DNA from: Pseudomonadota bacterium
GTDB taxonomy: Bacteria > Pseudomonadota > Gammaproteobacteria > Xanthomonadales > Xanthomonadaceae
Assembly (NCBI GenBank): GCA_963205495.1
Contig: CAUJIN010000070.1
Location: forward strand, 1-45,212
Length of the DNA stretch: 45,212 nucleotides
Direction: 5' to 3'
Made by a program: the position numbers and the translations under genes
Shown: positions 34,797 through 42,714 of the stretch, piece after piece
Position numbering within the stretch: the first letter of the stretch is position 1
Layout of the letters: the number at the start of each line of letters is the position of its first letter
The notes under the pieces: model-generated
Databases searched by the model: none
Told to the model about the DNA's origin: nothing
Seen by the model: the letters and a program-made list of their open reading frames with translations, nothing else

Positions 34797-35870
34797 TCAG
34801 CGCGAATGCAGCACGATACGCCCGGAGAGGCGTTCTGCGCGAACCGGGAAACCGCGTTCCAGAAGGTTCACGAAACCTTCGACGTTGTTCCATCGGAAGT
34901 TTCCGCCTACCCGCAGTTGCGCCACCTCGGCATCGGCCAGTTCGAGCTTGCGCGGATTGAACCGGTTGAATTCGGCCACCGCCTCGGTCAGCGGCAAATC
35001 ATCGAAGCCGAGGTAGCCGCTGCGCCATTCCAGCAGTCGTTCGGCTTCTTCGGCGTGCAGGGATTCGATGCGGACGCCCTCGTCGCCGGCAAAGGCGACG
35101 TTGCCGGCCGACAGCAGGGCCACGGGCGCGGTGGCACCCGCGCCGATGTGCTGCTGCTCAAGGCGCACGCGCCCCTCGGTCACGATCACTCGCAGGTCGC
35201 TTTCTGCGTGCCGCACCGAGAATCGCGTGCCGATGGCGGTGACGCGGGCGTCGTCGGCGGCAACCACGAAAGGGCGCTCCGAATCGTGCGCGACCTCGAA
35301 GATGGCCTCGCCGCGAATCAGGTGAACGCGGCGCAGTCGTCGCTCCAGCACCACCTCGACGCGGCTGTCGCTGCTCAGGGTGACGAGCGTGCCGTCAGCC
35401 AGCGTGACCGATTCGACCTGTCCCAGGCCGGTGGCCAGGATTTCCCGTCGGGCTTCTTCAGGTTGCCAGCCGAGAATGCCTGCGATGGCGATTCCCGCAA
35501 GCGCAAGCGCCGAGGCGACGAGCTGATTCCAGCCGAAACGGCGTTTGTCACTCTGGCGTCGATAGTTGATGCGCACGTTGCGAAGATCCGGCGGTCCGGG
35601 CGGTGCGTCCGGGCGCATTCCGCCGTTGCGATCCGCTTCGTGCCAAGTGCCGCGCGCGGGCACCTCCCCGCTCGGGATGCCCGCTCCCAGCGCCCGCAAG
35701 CGCGCCGCTTCGTGCCACGCCTCCTGCAGCCGAAGAAAGGCGACGCGGTGCGCGATGGATGCGTCCAGCCAGTTTGCCAAGCGCACTTCATCGGCAGGAT
35801 TCCAGGCATCCGATTCGCGCCGGGCCAGCCAGCGTGAAGCTTCGCACTCAATCTCCGATCTGCTGCTCAT
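34797..35870 (-). CDS. fecR: FecR-type anti-sigma/sigma-regulator protein
   Basis: This 357-residue inner-membrane protein carries the signal from the receptor STN domain to the ECF sigma factor. The N-terminal cytoplasmic part (about 1-60; EASRWLARRESDAWNPADEVRLANWLDASIAHRVAFLRLQEAW) is the DUF4880 segment that holds the sigma factor. A single membrane helix lies at about 119-140 (LVASALALAGIAIAGILGW). The periplasmic FecR domain follows with LADGTLVTLSSDSRVEV, RGEAIFEVAHDSERPFVVAADDARVTAIGTRFSVR and a C-terminal STN-contacting part. The ATG at 35870 has GGGAGGGG about 6 bases upstream and overlaps the fecI end by 23 bases. Confidence 0.92.
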   Translation of the reverse strand: MSSRSEIECEASRWLARRESDAWNPADEVRLANWLDASIAHRVAFLRLQEAWHEAARLRALGAGIPSGEVPARGTWHEADRNGGMRPDAPPGPPDLRNVRINYRRQSDKRRFGWNQLVASALALAGIAIAGILGWQPEEARREILATGLGQVESVTLADGTLVTLSSDSRVEVVLERRLRRVHLIRGEAIFEVAHDSERPFVVAADDARVTAIGTRFSVRHAESDLRVIVTEGRVRLEQQHIGAGATAPVALLSAGNVAFAGDEGVRIESLHAEEAERLLEWRSGYLGFDDLPLTEAVAEFNRFNPRKLELADAEVAQLRVGGNFRWNNVEGFVNLLERGFPVRAERLSGRIVLHSR

Positions 35871-36426
35871 GCTGCGCCCCTCCCGGATGCGCGGGATGTG
35901 TTGCCGCGTCGGACGCGCTGCCGTAGAGGCGGTCCGCGAGCAGGCGCATTCCCTTGGCAAGGTGCTTTTCCACGGTCTTCTCACGGATGCCCAGGCGGTG
36001 GGCGACGTCCTTCTGGGGAAGCTCCTCGACGCGCCGCAGCCAGACCACGTCGCGGCAGCGATCGGGCAGAGCGTCGAGCGCATCCGCCAGCCGCCGCAGC
36101 AGCTGCCGGCCTCCGGTCCAGCGCTCGGGCGAAACTTCCTCGATCAGGTAGACGCACGAAGGCTCCAAATCACCCATTGCCTCGATCGAAACCACCTTCT
36201 GGCGGCGGATCCGGTCGGCCAGCAGGTTGCGCGCCGTGGTGAACAGGAAAGCGCGTGGCGACAGCGGCCGCTCGCGCAGCGCGGCTTCGTACACGCGCAT
36301 GTAGACTTCCTGCCGCAGGTCCGGTACGTCCTCGCGCTCATTCCAGCGCTTGAGCAGGAAGTGCATGAGCGCAGGTTCGTGCACCAGCACTTCGGCGGCA
36401 AACCATCGGTCGAGGTCGGTGAGCAT
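35848..36426 (-). CDS. fecI: ECF sigma factor of the FecI type
   Basis: This 192-residue sigma70-family factor should direct RNA polymerase to the receptor genes when FecR is triggered. Region 2 (about 8-75) has DLRQEVYMRVYEAAL and PRAFLFTTARNLLADRIRR. Region 4 (about 110-165) has LDALPDRCRDVVWLRRVEELPQKDVAHRLGIREKTVEKHLAKGM. The C-terminal tail is His/Ala/Gly-rich and not conserved. It is the first gene of the fecI-fecR-receptor operon, with 112 bases to the divergent secreted fusion enzyme. Confidence 0.93.
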   Translation of the reverse strand: MLTDLDRWFAAEVLVHEPALMHFLLKRWNEREDVPDLRQEVYMRVYEAALRERPLSPRAFLFTTARNLLADRIRRQKVVSIEAMGDLEPSCVYLIEEVSPERWTGGRQLLRRLADALDALPDRCRDVVWLRRVEELPQKDVAHRLGIREKTVEKHLAKGMRLLADRLYGSASDAATHPAHPGGAQHEQQIGD

Positions 36427-36538
36427 CCGGGCACTGTAGCGCAGAGTGCGGGCGGTGCGGCGTGGGGGATTCCTGCGCGCGGTTCGTCTACATTCGCATG
36501 TGCGCCGCGGGCGGACGACACCTCAAGGAACCAGACCC

Positions 36539-38488
36539 ATGCATCACCTCCACGACAGGCTCATGGCCGGATTCACCTTCCTCGCACTCTGCTTTCTGGC
36601 CATGGGCCAGGCGCTGGCTGCGGGCAAGGCCGACCACCATCAAATCGGTGACCTGCGCGCGCATACGCCCGATCCGGTGCGCCCGGGGCTGCTGCTGATG
36701 GGCGGGGGCGACCGCAACCATGCCGCACTGCGCTGGTTCATGGAGAAGGCCGGACACGGCCACATCGTGGTGCTGCGCGCCTCGCAGGGAGGCGAGATTG
36801 GCGAAGAGTTCTTCAACGAGGTCGGGGGCATCGCTTCGGCGGAAACCTTCGTGTTCCACGACCGCGAGGCGGCCTACGACAAGGCCATCCTCAAGCGCAT
36901 CCGCCGCGCCGACGGCATCTTCATCGCCGGCGGCGACCAGTCGCGCTATGTACGCTACTGGCGCGGCACGCCCGTGGCCGAGGCGCTCGATGCCCACGTC
37001 CGAGCCGGCAAGCCGCTCGGCGGAACCAGCGCAGGGCTGGCGATCCTGGGCGAATACCTTTACGGCGCGATGGTGGGCGGCAGCCTCATCAGCCCGGATG
37101 CGCTGGCCGACCCGCATGGTTCGGACAACACCATCGAATCCGATTTCCTGCACATCGCCGCGCTGCACGGCTTCGTCACCGACACGCATTTCTTCGAGCG
37201 CAACCGCCTGGGCCGACTGTTCGCCTTCATCGCCAAGGCCGAACGCATCTCCGGCAAGCCGATCCGGGGCCTGGGCGTGGACGAGGATGCCGCGGTGGCG
37301 GTGGAAGGCGACGGCAGCGCGCGCATCTACGCCACCGCGCCCGGTGCCGGCGCGAGCCTGGTGTTGGGCGATTTTCCCGCGACGGCCGAGGATGATCCCC
37401 TGCACCTGCCGCGCGTGGAGGTGATCGGCGTGGGCACGGATTCGGTGCTGCACCTTCCTTCCGGCCGCGTGGAGAATCCGGCCTTCGAACGTCGCTACGC
37501 GGTGGAACACGGCGTGCTCAAGGCGCTGGATCAGCCGTTGCTCGTCATCCACGGTGGCGCAGGCGTGGAGAAGGCCGACCTTTCCCCCGAGGATGCCGCC
37601 GCGGCGCGCGCCGCACTCGAAGCCGCGCTGCGCGCCGGCCACGCGCGCCTGCGCGAGGGTGCTGCGGCGCTCGACGCAGTTACCGCCGCCGTCACCGTGC
37701 TGGAGGATGCGCCGCAATTCAACGCCGGGCGCGGTGCGGTGTTCACCCACGATGGACGCAACGAGCTGGATACCTCGATCATGGACGGCGCCAGCGGCAA
37801 GGCGGGCGCTGCCGCGGGTCTGCATCGGGTGAAGAACCCGATCCTGCTTTCGCGCGCGATCATGGACCACTCGCGCCACGTGATGATGGTGGGCGAAGGT
37901 GCGGAGAAGTTCGCGGCCGAGCAGGGCATCGAGCTGGTCGATCCTTCCTGGTTCCGCACCGAAAAGCGCTGGGAACAGCTGCAGCGCGCGCTGAAGGCCG
38001 AATCGCAGGCGCAGGCGCGCGGCGAAGCGCCTGCCGTGCTTCCCGGCAAGGCCTACTTCGGCACCGTCGGCGCGCTTGCGCTCGACGCCAAGGGCAACCT
38101 CGCCGCAGGCACTTCGACCGGCGGCATGACCAACAAGCGCTACGGTCGCGTGGGCGATTCGCCCATCATCGGCGCCGGCACCTGGGCCGACGGGCGCTGC
38201 GCGGTGTCGGGCACCGGCTGGGGCGAGTTCTACATCCGCCACGCCGCCGCGCACGACATCTGCGCGCGCATGGCCTACACCGGGCAGTCGCTGCAGCGCG
38301 CTGCCGATACGGTCATCAACCGGATCATCGTCAAGGATGGCGGCGACGGCGGCGCGATCGCGCTGGGTGCCGACGGCAGCGTGGCTTTCCCGTTCAATAC
38401 CGAAGGCATGTATCGCGGCTGGATCGGTGCCGACGGCGTGCCGCACGTGGCGATCTTCGCGGATGAGGGGTTGGTGATGCCGCGGTAA
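36539..38488 (+). CDS. Secreted cyanophycinase-isoaspartyl peptidase fusion
   Basis: This 649-residue protein joins two enzymes. After a signal peptide (1-27, ending GQALA) comes an S51/cyanophycinase-like domain (about 45-325) with GGGDRNH, IAGGDQSRYVR, the nucleophile elbow GGTSAG (Ser164) and TDTHFFERNRLGRL (His217). The second part (about 333-649) is an N-terminal-nucleophile isoaspartyl peptidase/asparaginase. It has IHGGAG, FNAGRGAVFT, the self-cleavage site YFGTVGALALD (Thr509), STGGMTNKRYGRVGDSP (Arg537, Asp540) and GTGWGEFYIR. Cyanophycinase cuts poly-Asp-Arg to beta-Asp-Arg, and isoaspartyl peptidases split that to Asp and Arg, so one secreted chain could do both. Self-cleavage before Thr509 would leave the S51 domain on the alpha chain. 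An AAGGA site supports the ATG at 36539. No cyanophycin synthetase gene is present here. Confidence 0.92.
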   Translation: MHHLHDRLMAGFTFLALCFLAMGQALAAGKADHHQIGDLRAHTPDPVRPGLLLMGGGDRNHAALRWFMEKAGHGHIVVLRASQGGEIGEEFFNEVGGIASAETFVFHDREAAYDKAILKRIRRADGIFIAGGDQSRYVRYWRGTPVAEALDAHVRAGKPLGGTSAGLAILGEYLYGAMVGGSLISPDALADPHGSDNTIESDFLHIAALHGFVTDTHFFERNRLGRLFAFIAKAERISGKPIRGLGVDEDAAVAVEGDGSARIYATAPGAGASLVLGDFPATAEDDPLHLPRVEVIGVGTDSVLHLPSGRVENPAFERRYAVEHGVLKALDQPLLVIHGGAGVEKADLSPEDAAAARAALEAALRAGHARLREGAAALDAVTAAVTVLEDAPQFNAGRGAVFTHDGRNELDTSIMDGASGKAGAAAGLHRVKNPILLSRAIMDHSRHVMMVGEGAEKFAAEQGIELVDPSWFRTEKRWEQLQRALKAESQAQARGEAPAVLPGKAYFGTVGALALDAKGNLAAGTSTGGMTNKRYGRVGDSPIIGAGTWADGRCAVSGTGWGEFYIRHAAAHDICARMAYTGQSLQRAADTVINRIIVKDGGDGGAIALGADGSVAFPFNTEGMYRGWIGADGVPHVAIFADEGLVMPR

Positions 38489-38565
38489 GGGATGGGGCGC
38501 TGGGGCGCGGCTTTTCCGCTTTTTGATTGTGCGGCTTCTGTCGCTTCGTGATTGAGTGCTTTCGT

Positions 38566-38600
38566 GGGGTTTCGGCCGCCGCCGAGGCGGTCGAAACCCC
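38566..38600. terminator. Bidirectional hairpin between the fusion enzyme and sdhE
   Basis: GGGGTTTCG (38566-38574) pairs with CGAAACCCC (38592-38600). After one G-T position, CCGCC (38576-38580) pairs with GGCGG (38586-38590) around a 5-base loop, giving a 15-position stem. It lies in the 189-base gap between convergent genes. The rest of that gap shows nothing else. Confidence 0.7.
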
Positions 38601-38677
38601 TGCGGCAGCGTTGAATGCAAGGCGCAAGAAGCCACACCATCCAGGTCAAGCCCGCGAAGCAAGCGCCGGACCAGCAA

Positions 38678-38932
38678 TCAGGACACCGGCAGCGCCCGCA
38701 TTTTCTGGATCAGCGCATCGAACTCGGGGTCTTCCGGCCGCTCGCGGCCCAGCAGCCAGGGCCACAGCCGGGTGTCCTCGCAGTCCAGCAGGCGCGCATA
38801 GGTGGCGCGCTCGGCGGCATCGGCCTGCGTCCAGCGCTGGTCGAGGTAGCGCCGCAGCAGGAGGTCCAGCTCCATCATCCCGCGCCGGCTGCGCCAGCGG
38901 ATGCGGGAAAACTGTTCGGATTCGTCGCTCAC
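38678..38932 (-). CDS. sdhE: Succinate dehydrogenase assembly factor SdhE (SDHAF2 family)
   Basis: SdhE helps attach FAD covalently to SdhA. The 84 residues carry the family motif RGxxE as RRGMMELD (Arg17, Gly18, Glu21), then DLLLRRYLD and the later FDALIQKMRAL. The start is GTG at 38932, 19 bases after the sdhB stop, with a single GGGAATCGGG unit in the gap. It is the last gene of the sdh operon. Confidence 0.93.
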   Translation of the reverse strand: MSDESEQFSRIRWRSRRGMMELDLLLRRYLDQRWTQADAAERATYARLLDCEDTRLWPWLLGRERPEDPEFDALIQKMRALPVS

Positions 38933-38951
38933 GGGAATCGGGCGTCGCGGC

Positions 38952-39737
38952 TCAGACGCCGCGACGTTCCACCATCAGCTTCTTGATTTCCGCAATCGCC
39001 TTGGCCGGATTCAGGCCCTTGGGGCAGGTGCGGGTGCAGTTCATGATGGTGTGGCAGCGGTAGAGCTTGAACGGGTCTTCCAGCTCGTCCAGTCGCGCGC
39101 CGGTGTCCTCGTCGCGCGAATCGATGATCCAGCGGTAGGCCTGCAGCAGGATGGCCGGGCCGAGGTAGCGGTCGCCGTTCCACCAGTAGCTCGGGCAGGC
39201 GGTGGAGCAGCAGGCGCACAGGATGCACTCGTAGAGCCCGTCGAGCTTCTTGCGGTCGGCCGGGGACTGCAGGCGTTCCTTGGTCGGTGCCGGGCTCTGG
39301 GTGCGCAGCCACGGGCGGATCGAGGCGTGCTGGGCGTAGAAGTGGGTGAGATCGGGCACCAGATCCTTCACCACCGGCATGTGCGGCAGCGGGTAGATCG
39401 GCACCTCGGGCTTGTCGCAGCTGCTGATGGCGCAGGTGCAGGCAAGGGTGTTTGTGCCGTCGATGTTCATCGCGCACGAGCCGCAGATGCCTTCGCGGCA
39501 GGAGCGGCGGAAGGTGAGGGTGGGGTCGACCTCGTTCTTGATCTTGATCAGCGCGTCCAGAACCATCGGTCCGCAGCTGCCGAGATCGACCTCGTAGGTG
39601 TCGGTGCGCGGGTTGGCATCGTCGTCCGGGCTCCAGCGGTAGATCTTGAAGGTGCGCACCGGTCCCTTCGGATCTTTCGCCGGGAAGTGCTTGCCTTTCT
39701 GTACGCGGGAGTTACTGGGAAGTCGGAATTCGGCCAT
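38952..39737 (-). CDS. sdhB: Succinate dehydrogenase iron-sulfur subunit
   Basis: SdhB carries electrons from FAD in SdhA to quinone. The 261 residues have the 2Fe-2S ligands in [15 protein letters not shown] and LACTC, and the 4Fe-4S and 3Fe-4S ligands in [12 protein letters not shown] and [17 protein letters not shown]. The ATG at 39737 is preceded by a repeat-rich leader that is also open in frame to 39827 but reads as GATTCCC-type repeat sequence, not protein. It is part of sdhC-sdhD-sdhA-sdhB-sdhE. Confidence 0.97.
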   Translation of the reverse strand: MAEFRLPSNSRVQKGKHFPAKDPKGPVRTFKIYRWSPDDDANPRTDTYEVDLGSCGPMVLDALIKIKNEVDPTLTFRRSCREGICGSCAMNIDGTNTLACTCAISSCDKPEVPIYPLPHMPVVKDLVPDLTHFYAQHASIRPWLRTQSPAPTKERLQSPADRKKLDGLYECILCACCSTACPSYWWNGDRYLGPAILLQAYRWIIDSRDEDTGARLDELEDPFKLYRCHTIMNCTRTCPKGLNPAKAIAEIKKLMVERRGV

Positions 39738-39747
39738 GGTCTCGGAT

Positions 39748-39817
39748 CCGGGAATCGATAATGGGGAATGGGGAATGGGAACGAACCGGGATTGGCTCTT
39801 TCGATTCCCGATTCCCG
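39748..39817. repeat. Inverted GGGAATCG/CGATTCCC repeat between sdhA and sdhB
   Basis: The 90-base gap holds CGGGAATCGAT, three GGGGAATG-like units, and then CGATTCCCGATTCCCG in opposite orientation, so the ends can pair. It is a fuller copy of the heptamer family also found inside lpxB. It may form a hairpin in the sdhAB mRNA. Confidence 0.8.
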
Positions 39818-39827
39818 AGTCTCCCAC

Positions 39828-41618
39828 TCAATACACGCGCTTCTTGGGGGGTACGACGTCCACGTCGCTGCTGAGGGTATACATGTGCACCGGACGGTAG
39901 TCGAAGCGCACCGAGCCGTCGGCATCGAGCCAGGACAGGGTGTGCTTGAGCCAGTTGGCGTCGTCTCGCTCGGGGTAGTCCTCGCGCGCGTGGGCGCCGC
40001 GCGACTCGGTGCGGTTGAGCGCCGAGTTCATCGTGACCACGGCCTGACCCAGGAGATTCTGCAGCTCCAGGGTTTCCATGAGGTCGGTGTTCCAGATCAG
40101 CGAACGATCGGTGACCTGCACGTCCTTGAAGCTGTGGAAAACCTTGGCGATCTTGCCGACGCCTTCGGCGAGCGTCTCGCGGGTGCGGAACACCGCCGCA
40201 TCGGCCTGCATGGTGCGCTGCATGTTCAGGCGGATCTCGGCCGTGGGCAGCGATCCCTTGGCGTGACGGAGCGCATCGAAATTGGCCATTGCCTTGTCGA
40301 TGCTGGCCTTCGAGGCTGCCTTGGGCTTGCCGAACTTCGTGAGCGTCTCGGCGCAGCGATTGGCCACCGCGCGGCCGAACACGACCAGGTCGAGCAGCGA
40401 GTTGGAGCCCAGGCGGTTGGCACCGTGCACCGAAACGCAGCCAGCCTCGCCGATGGCGTAGAGGCCGGGTACCACGGCGTCGGGGTTGCCGTCGCGCAGC
40501 TGCACCACCTCGCCGTGGCGGTTGGTCGGGATGCCGCCCATGTTGTAGTGCACCGTGGGCAGCACCGGGATCGGCTGCTTCTCCACGTCCACGCCGGCGA
40601 AGATGCGCGCGCTTTCCGCGATGCCCGGCAGGCGTTCGTGGATGACCTCGGGTCCGAGGTGGGTGAGATCGAGCAGGATGTGGTCCTTGTGCTCGCCCAC
40701 GCCGCGACCTTCGCGGATTTCGATGGTCATGGCGCGGCTCACCACGTCGCGCGAGGCCAGATCCTTGACGTGCGGAGCGTAGCGTTCCATGAAGCGTTCG
40801 CCCGCGGCGTTGCGCAGGATGCCGCCTTCGCCGCGCACGCCCTCGGTGATGAGGCAGCCGGCGCCGTAGATGCCGGTGGGATGGAACTGCACGAATTCCA
40901 TGTCCTGCAGCGCCAGCCCCGCGCGCAGCGCCATGCCGCCGCCGTCGCCGGTGCAGGTGTGCGCCGAGGTGCAGCTGAAGTAGGCGCGGCCGTAGCCGCC
41001 GGTGGCCAGCACCACGCCCTGGGCGTGGAACACGTGGATGTCTCCGGTGGCCAGCTCCAGCGCGATCACGCCGCGGCAGGTGCCGTCGTCGTCCATCAGG
41101 AGATCGAGCGCGAAGAACTCGATGAAGAAGCGCGCGTCGTGCGCCAGTGCCTGCTGGTAGAGCGTGTGCAGCATGGCGTGGCCGGTGCGGTCGGCCGCGG
41201 CGCAGGTGCGCTGCGCCGGCGGGCCTTCGCCGAATTTCGTGGTCATGCCGCCGAACGGACGCTGATAGATCTTGCCTTCCTCGGTACGCGAGAAGGGGAC
41301 GCCGTAGTGCTCCAGCTCGTAGATCGCCGGAATCGCCTCGCGGCACATGTATTCGATCGCGTCCTGGTCGCCCAGCCAGTCCGAACCCTTGATGGTGTCG
41401 TAGAAGTGGTAGCGCCAATCATCGTCGCTCATGTTGCCCAGCGCGCCGGCGATGCCGCCCTGTGCCGCGACGGTGTGCGAGCGGGTGGGGAAGAGCTTGC
41501 TGATGCAGGCGACGTTGAGGCCCTTCTCGGCCATGCCGAAGGTGGCGCGCAGCCCGGCGCCGCCGGCGCCGACGACCACGGCATCGTATTCGTGTTGGAT
41601 GATCTTGTATGCGGACAT
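39828..41618 (-). CDS. sdhA: Succinate dehydrogenase flavoprotein subunit
   Basis: SdhA oxidises succinate to fumarate at the cytoplasmic face of the inner membrane. The 596 residues show the FAD-binding start [23 protein letters not shown] and [12 protein letters not shown] with the histidine that binds FAD. Later come [22 protein letters not shown], the active-site [19 protein letters not shown], and [18 protein letters not shown]. It lies 9 bases downstream of sdhD. Two assembly factors for this subunit, SdhE and an SDHAF4-like protein, are encoded at the two ends of the operon. Confidence 0.98.
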   Translation of the reverse strand: MSAYKIIQHEYDAVVVGAGGAGLRATFGMAEKGLNVACISKLFPTRSHTVAAQGGIAGALGNMSDDDWRYHFYDTIKGSDWLGDQDAIEYMCREAIPAIYELEHYGVPFSRTEEGKIYQRPFGGMTTKFGEGPPAQRTCAAADRTGHAMLHTLYQQALAHDARFFIEFFALDLLMDDDGTCRGVIALELATGDIHVFHAQGVVLATGGYGRAYFSCTSAHTCTGDGGGMALRAGLALQDMEFVQFHPTGIYGAGCLITEGVRGEGGILRNAAGERFMERYAPHVKDLASRDVVSRAMTIEIREGRGVGEHKDHILLDLTHLGPEVIHERLPGIAESARIFAGVDVEKQPIPVLPTVHYNMGGIPTNRHGEVVQLRDGNPDAVVPGLYAIGEAGCVSVHGANRLGSNSLLDLVVFGRAVANRCAETLTKFGKPKAASKASIDKAMANFDALRHAKGSLPTAEIRLNMQRTMQADAAVFRTRETLAEGVGKIAKVFHSFKDVQVTDRSLIWNTDLMETLELQNLLGQAVVTMNSALNRTESRGAHAREDYPERDDANWLKHTLSWLDADGSVRFDYRPVHMYTLSSDVDVVPPKKRVY

Positions 41619-41625
41619 GGGAGGC

Positions 41626-42018
41626 TCAGGCGGTAAGGACGAGGCGGCCGATGGCCACGATGGAGGCCACGGCGCCCAGCGTGCAGGCGAACAGAACCGC
41701 TAGCTGCAGCGCCACGTTGGGGCCGTGGCGGGGCACGTAGTCGTCGATCACCACCTGCAGGCCCATGCGGGCGTGCCAGAACAGGGAGGTGATGAAGCAG
41801 ATCATCAGCACGCCGTGGATCGGGCTGGCCAGCGTGGCGCGTACGGTGGCGTAGTCGGCCGGGATGAGAGTGAGCAGCAGCCACACCAGCCAGGGCGTGA
41901 GCAGGGCCAGCGCGACCGCCGTCACCCGCTGCCAGATGAAGTGCTCGGTGCCGCTCTTGGCCGACCCCCAATTGCGCGCGCGGGCCAGCGGATTGCGCAG
42001 CCGGTCGCGGGAAATCAT
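41626..42018 (-). CDS. sdhD: Succinate dehydrogenase membrane anchor subunit SdhD
   Basis: This 130-residue protein has three hydrophobic helices (about 30-55, 62-85 and 103-128). It carries the anchor-subunit motif [13 protein letters not shown], whose His and Asp lie near haem and quinone. Its ATG overlaps the sdhC stop as ATGA, and sdhA follows after a 7-base gap. With SdhC it holds the catalytic pair on the inner membrane. Confidence 0.93.
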   Translation of the reverse strand: MISRDRLRNPLARARNWGSAKSGTEHFIWQRVTAVALALLTPWLVWLLLTLIPADYATVRATLASPIHGVLMICFITSLFWHARMGLQVVIDDYVPRHGPNVALQLAVLFACTLGAVASIVAIGRLVLTA

Positions 42019-42416
42019 GCCGCACCTCCCATCGTGAAGCCGAAGTAGCAGATCAGCAGGGAAGCGATGACCGTCAGTGCCGCGACGAGGTAGCCACCCT
42101 TGTAGAGCCCGGGGATGGAAAATCCGATGCCGGCGTCCCAGACCAGGTGGCGGATGCCGTTGAGGAAGTGGTAGACCAGCGCGATGACGAAGGCTGCCAG
42201 CACGGTCTTGCCGGCGATCGAACCGGCGCAGGCGGCGAACGTCGAGTAGGCCTCCGGGCCGCGCATCACGGCGACCAGCCAGGCCGCCAGCAGGAAGGCG
42301 CCGACCGACAGGACAACGCCCGTCGCACGGTGCAGGAACGACATCAGCGAGGTGATCTGCCAGCGGTACAGCGACCCCAGCATGAAGGGGGACAAGGGGC
42401 GTTCGCGTTGCGACAT
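42015..42416 (-). CDS. sdhC: Succinate dehydrogenase cytochrome b556 subunit SdhC
   Basis: The 133-residue protein has three membrane helices and the family segments RPLSPFMLGSLYRWQITSLMSFLHRATG (quinone site Ser and Arg) and YHFLNGIRHLVWD with the haem-binding His. The ATG at 42416 is preferred to a GTG two codons upstream. A 70-base gap separates it from the SDHAF4-like gene. Confidence 0.95.
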   Translation of the reverse strand: MSQRERPLSPFMLGSLYRWQITSLMSFLHRATGVVLSVGAFLLAAWLVAVMRGPEAYSTFAACAGSIAGKTVLAAFVIALVYHFLNGIRHLVWDAGIGFSIPGLYKGGYLVAALTVIASLLICYFGFTMGGAA

Positions 42417-42486
42417 GGACACGCTCTCGTGGACGGAAAACGAAAGGAAACCCGCACCGATGCCGCCCGCCGGGGCGGCGCCGGAA

Positions 42487-42660
42487 TCAGAAATCGATGC
42501 AACGCCCGTTCATTTCCCAGTCGCCATAGCGCGTGGGGTCGAGGCCTTCACGGCCTCCGACCTCGGCCGACGCAGTCTCCGGCGGAAGGCCGGGCGTCTG
42601 TGTCGGCTGCTCGTTTGAAGCCGCGGCTGGCTCTGAGGCTGGCGGTGTTTGGCCTATCAT
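42487..42660 (-). CDS. Small SDHAF4-like (DUF1674) succinate dehydrogenase assembly factor
   Basis: This 57-residue frame starts with ATG at 42660 and ends GGREGLDPTRYGDWEMNGRCIDF. That matches the strongly conserved tail of the DUF1674/SDHAF4 family (GGP-x-PTRYGDWE-x-GRC-x-DF). The first 30 residues are Pro/Gln/Ala-rich and unstructured. The eukaryotic SDHAF4 binds flavinated SdhA and helps it meet SdhB. Its position just upstream of sdhC on the same strand supports the same role. The gene is short and easily missed, since a longer open frame in the same phase runs back through ygfZ. Confidence 0.85.
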   Translation of the reverse strand: MIGQTPPASEPAAASNEQPTQTPGLPPETASAEVGGREGLDPTRYGDWEMNGRCIDF

Positions 42661-42685
42661 GGCGAACAGTTCGTGCAATGCACAA

Positions 42686-42714
42686 AGAGTAGTACCGCGC
42701 CCCATGACGATCAA
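42686..42714 (-). promoter_or_regulatory. Candidate promoter of the sdh operon
   Basis: On the minus strand TTGATC (42714-42709) and TACTCT (42691-42686) are 17 bases apart, 26-54 bases before the SDHAF4-like start. The -35 lies over the first codons of divergent ygfZ. A small palindrome, GTGCAATGCAC (42673-42683), follows in the 43-base divergent gap. Confidence 0.45.

Noticed and set aside
36488..38677. A 729-residue minus-strand frame across the fusion enzyme
   Set aside because: No conserved motif; the plus strand carries two sets of catalytic residues.
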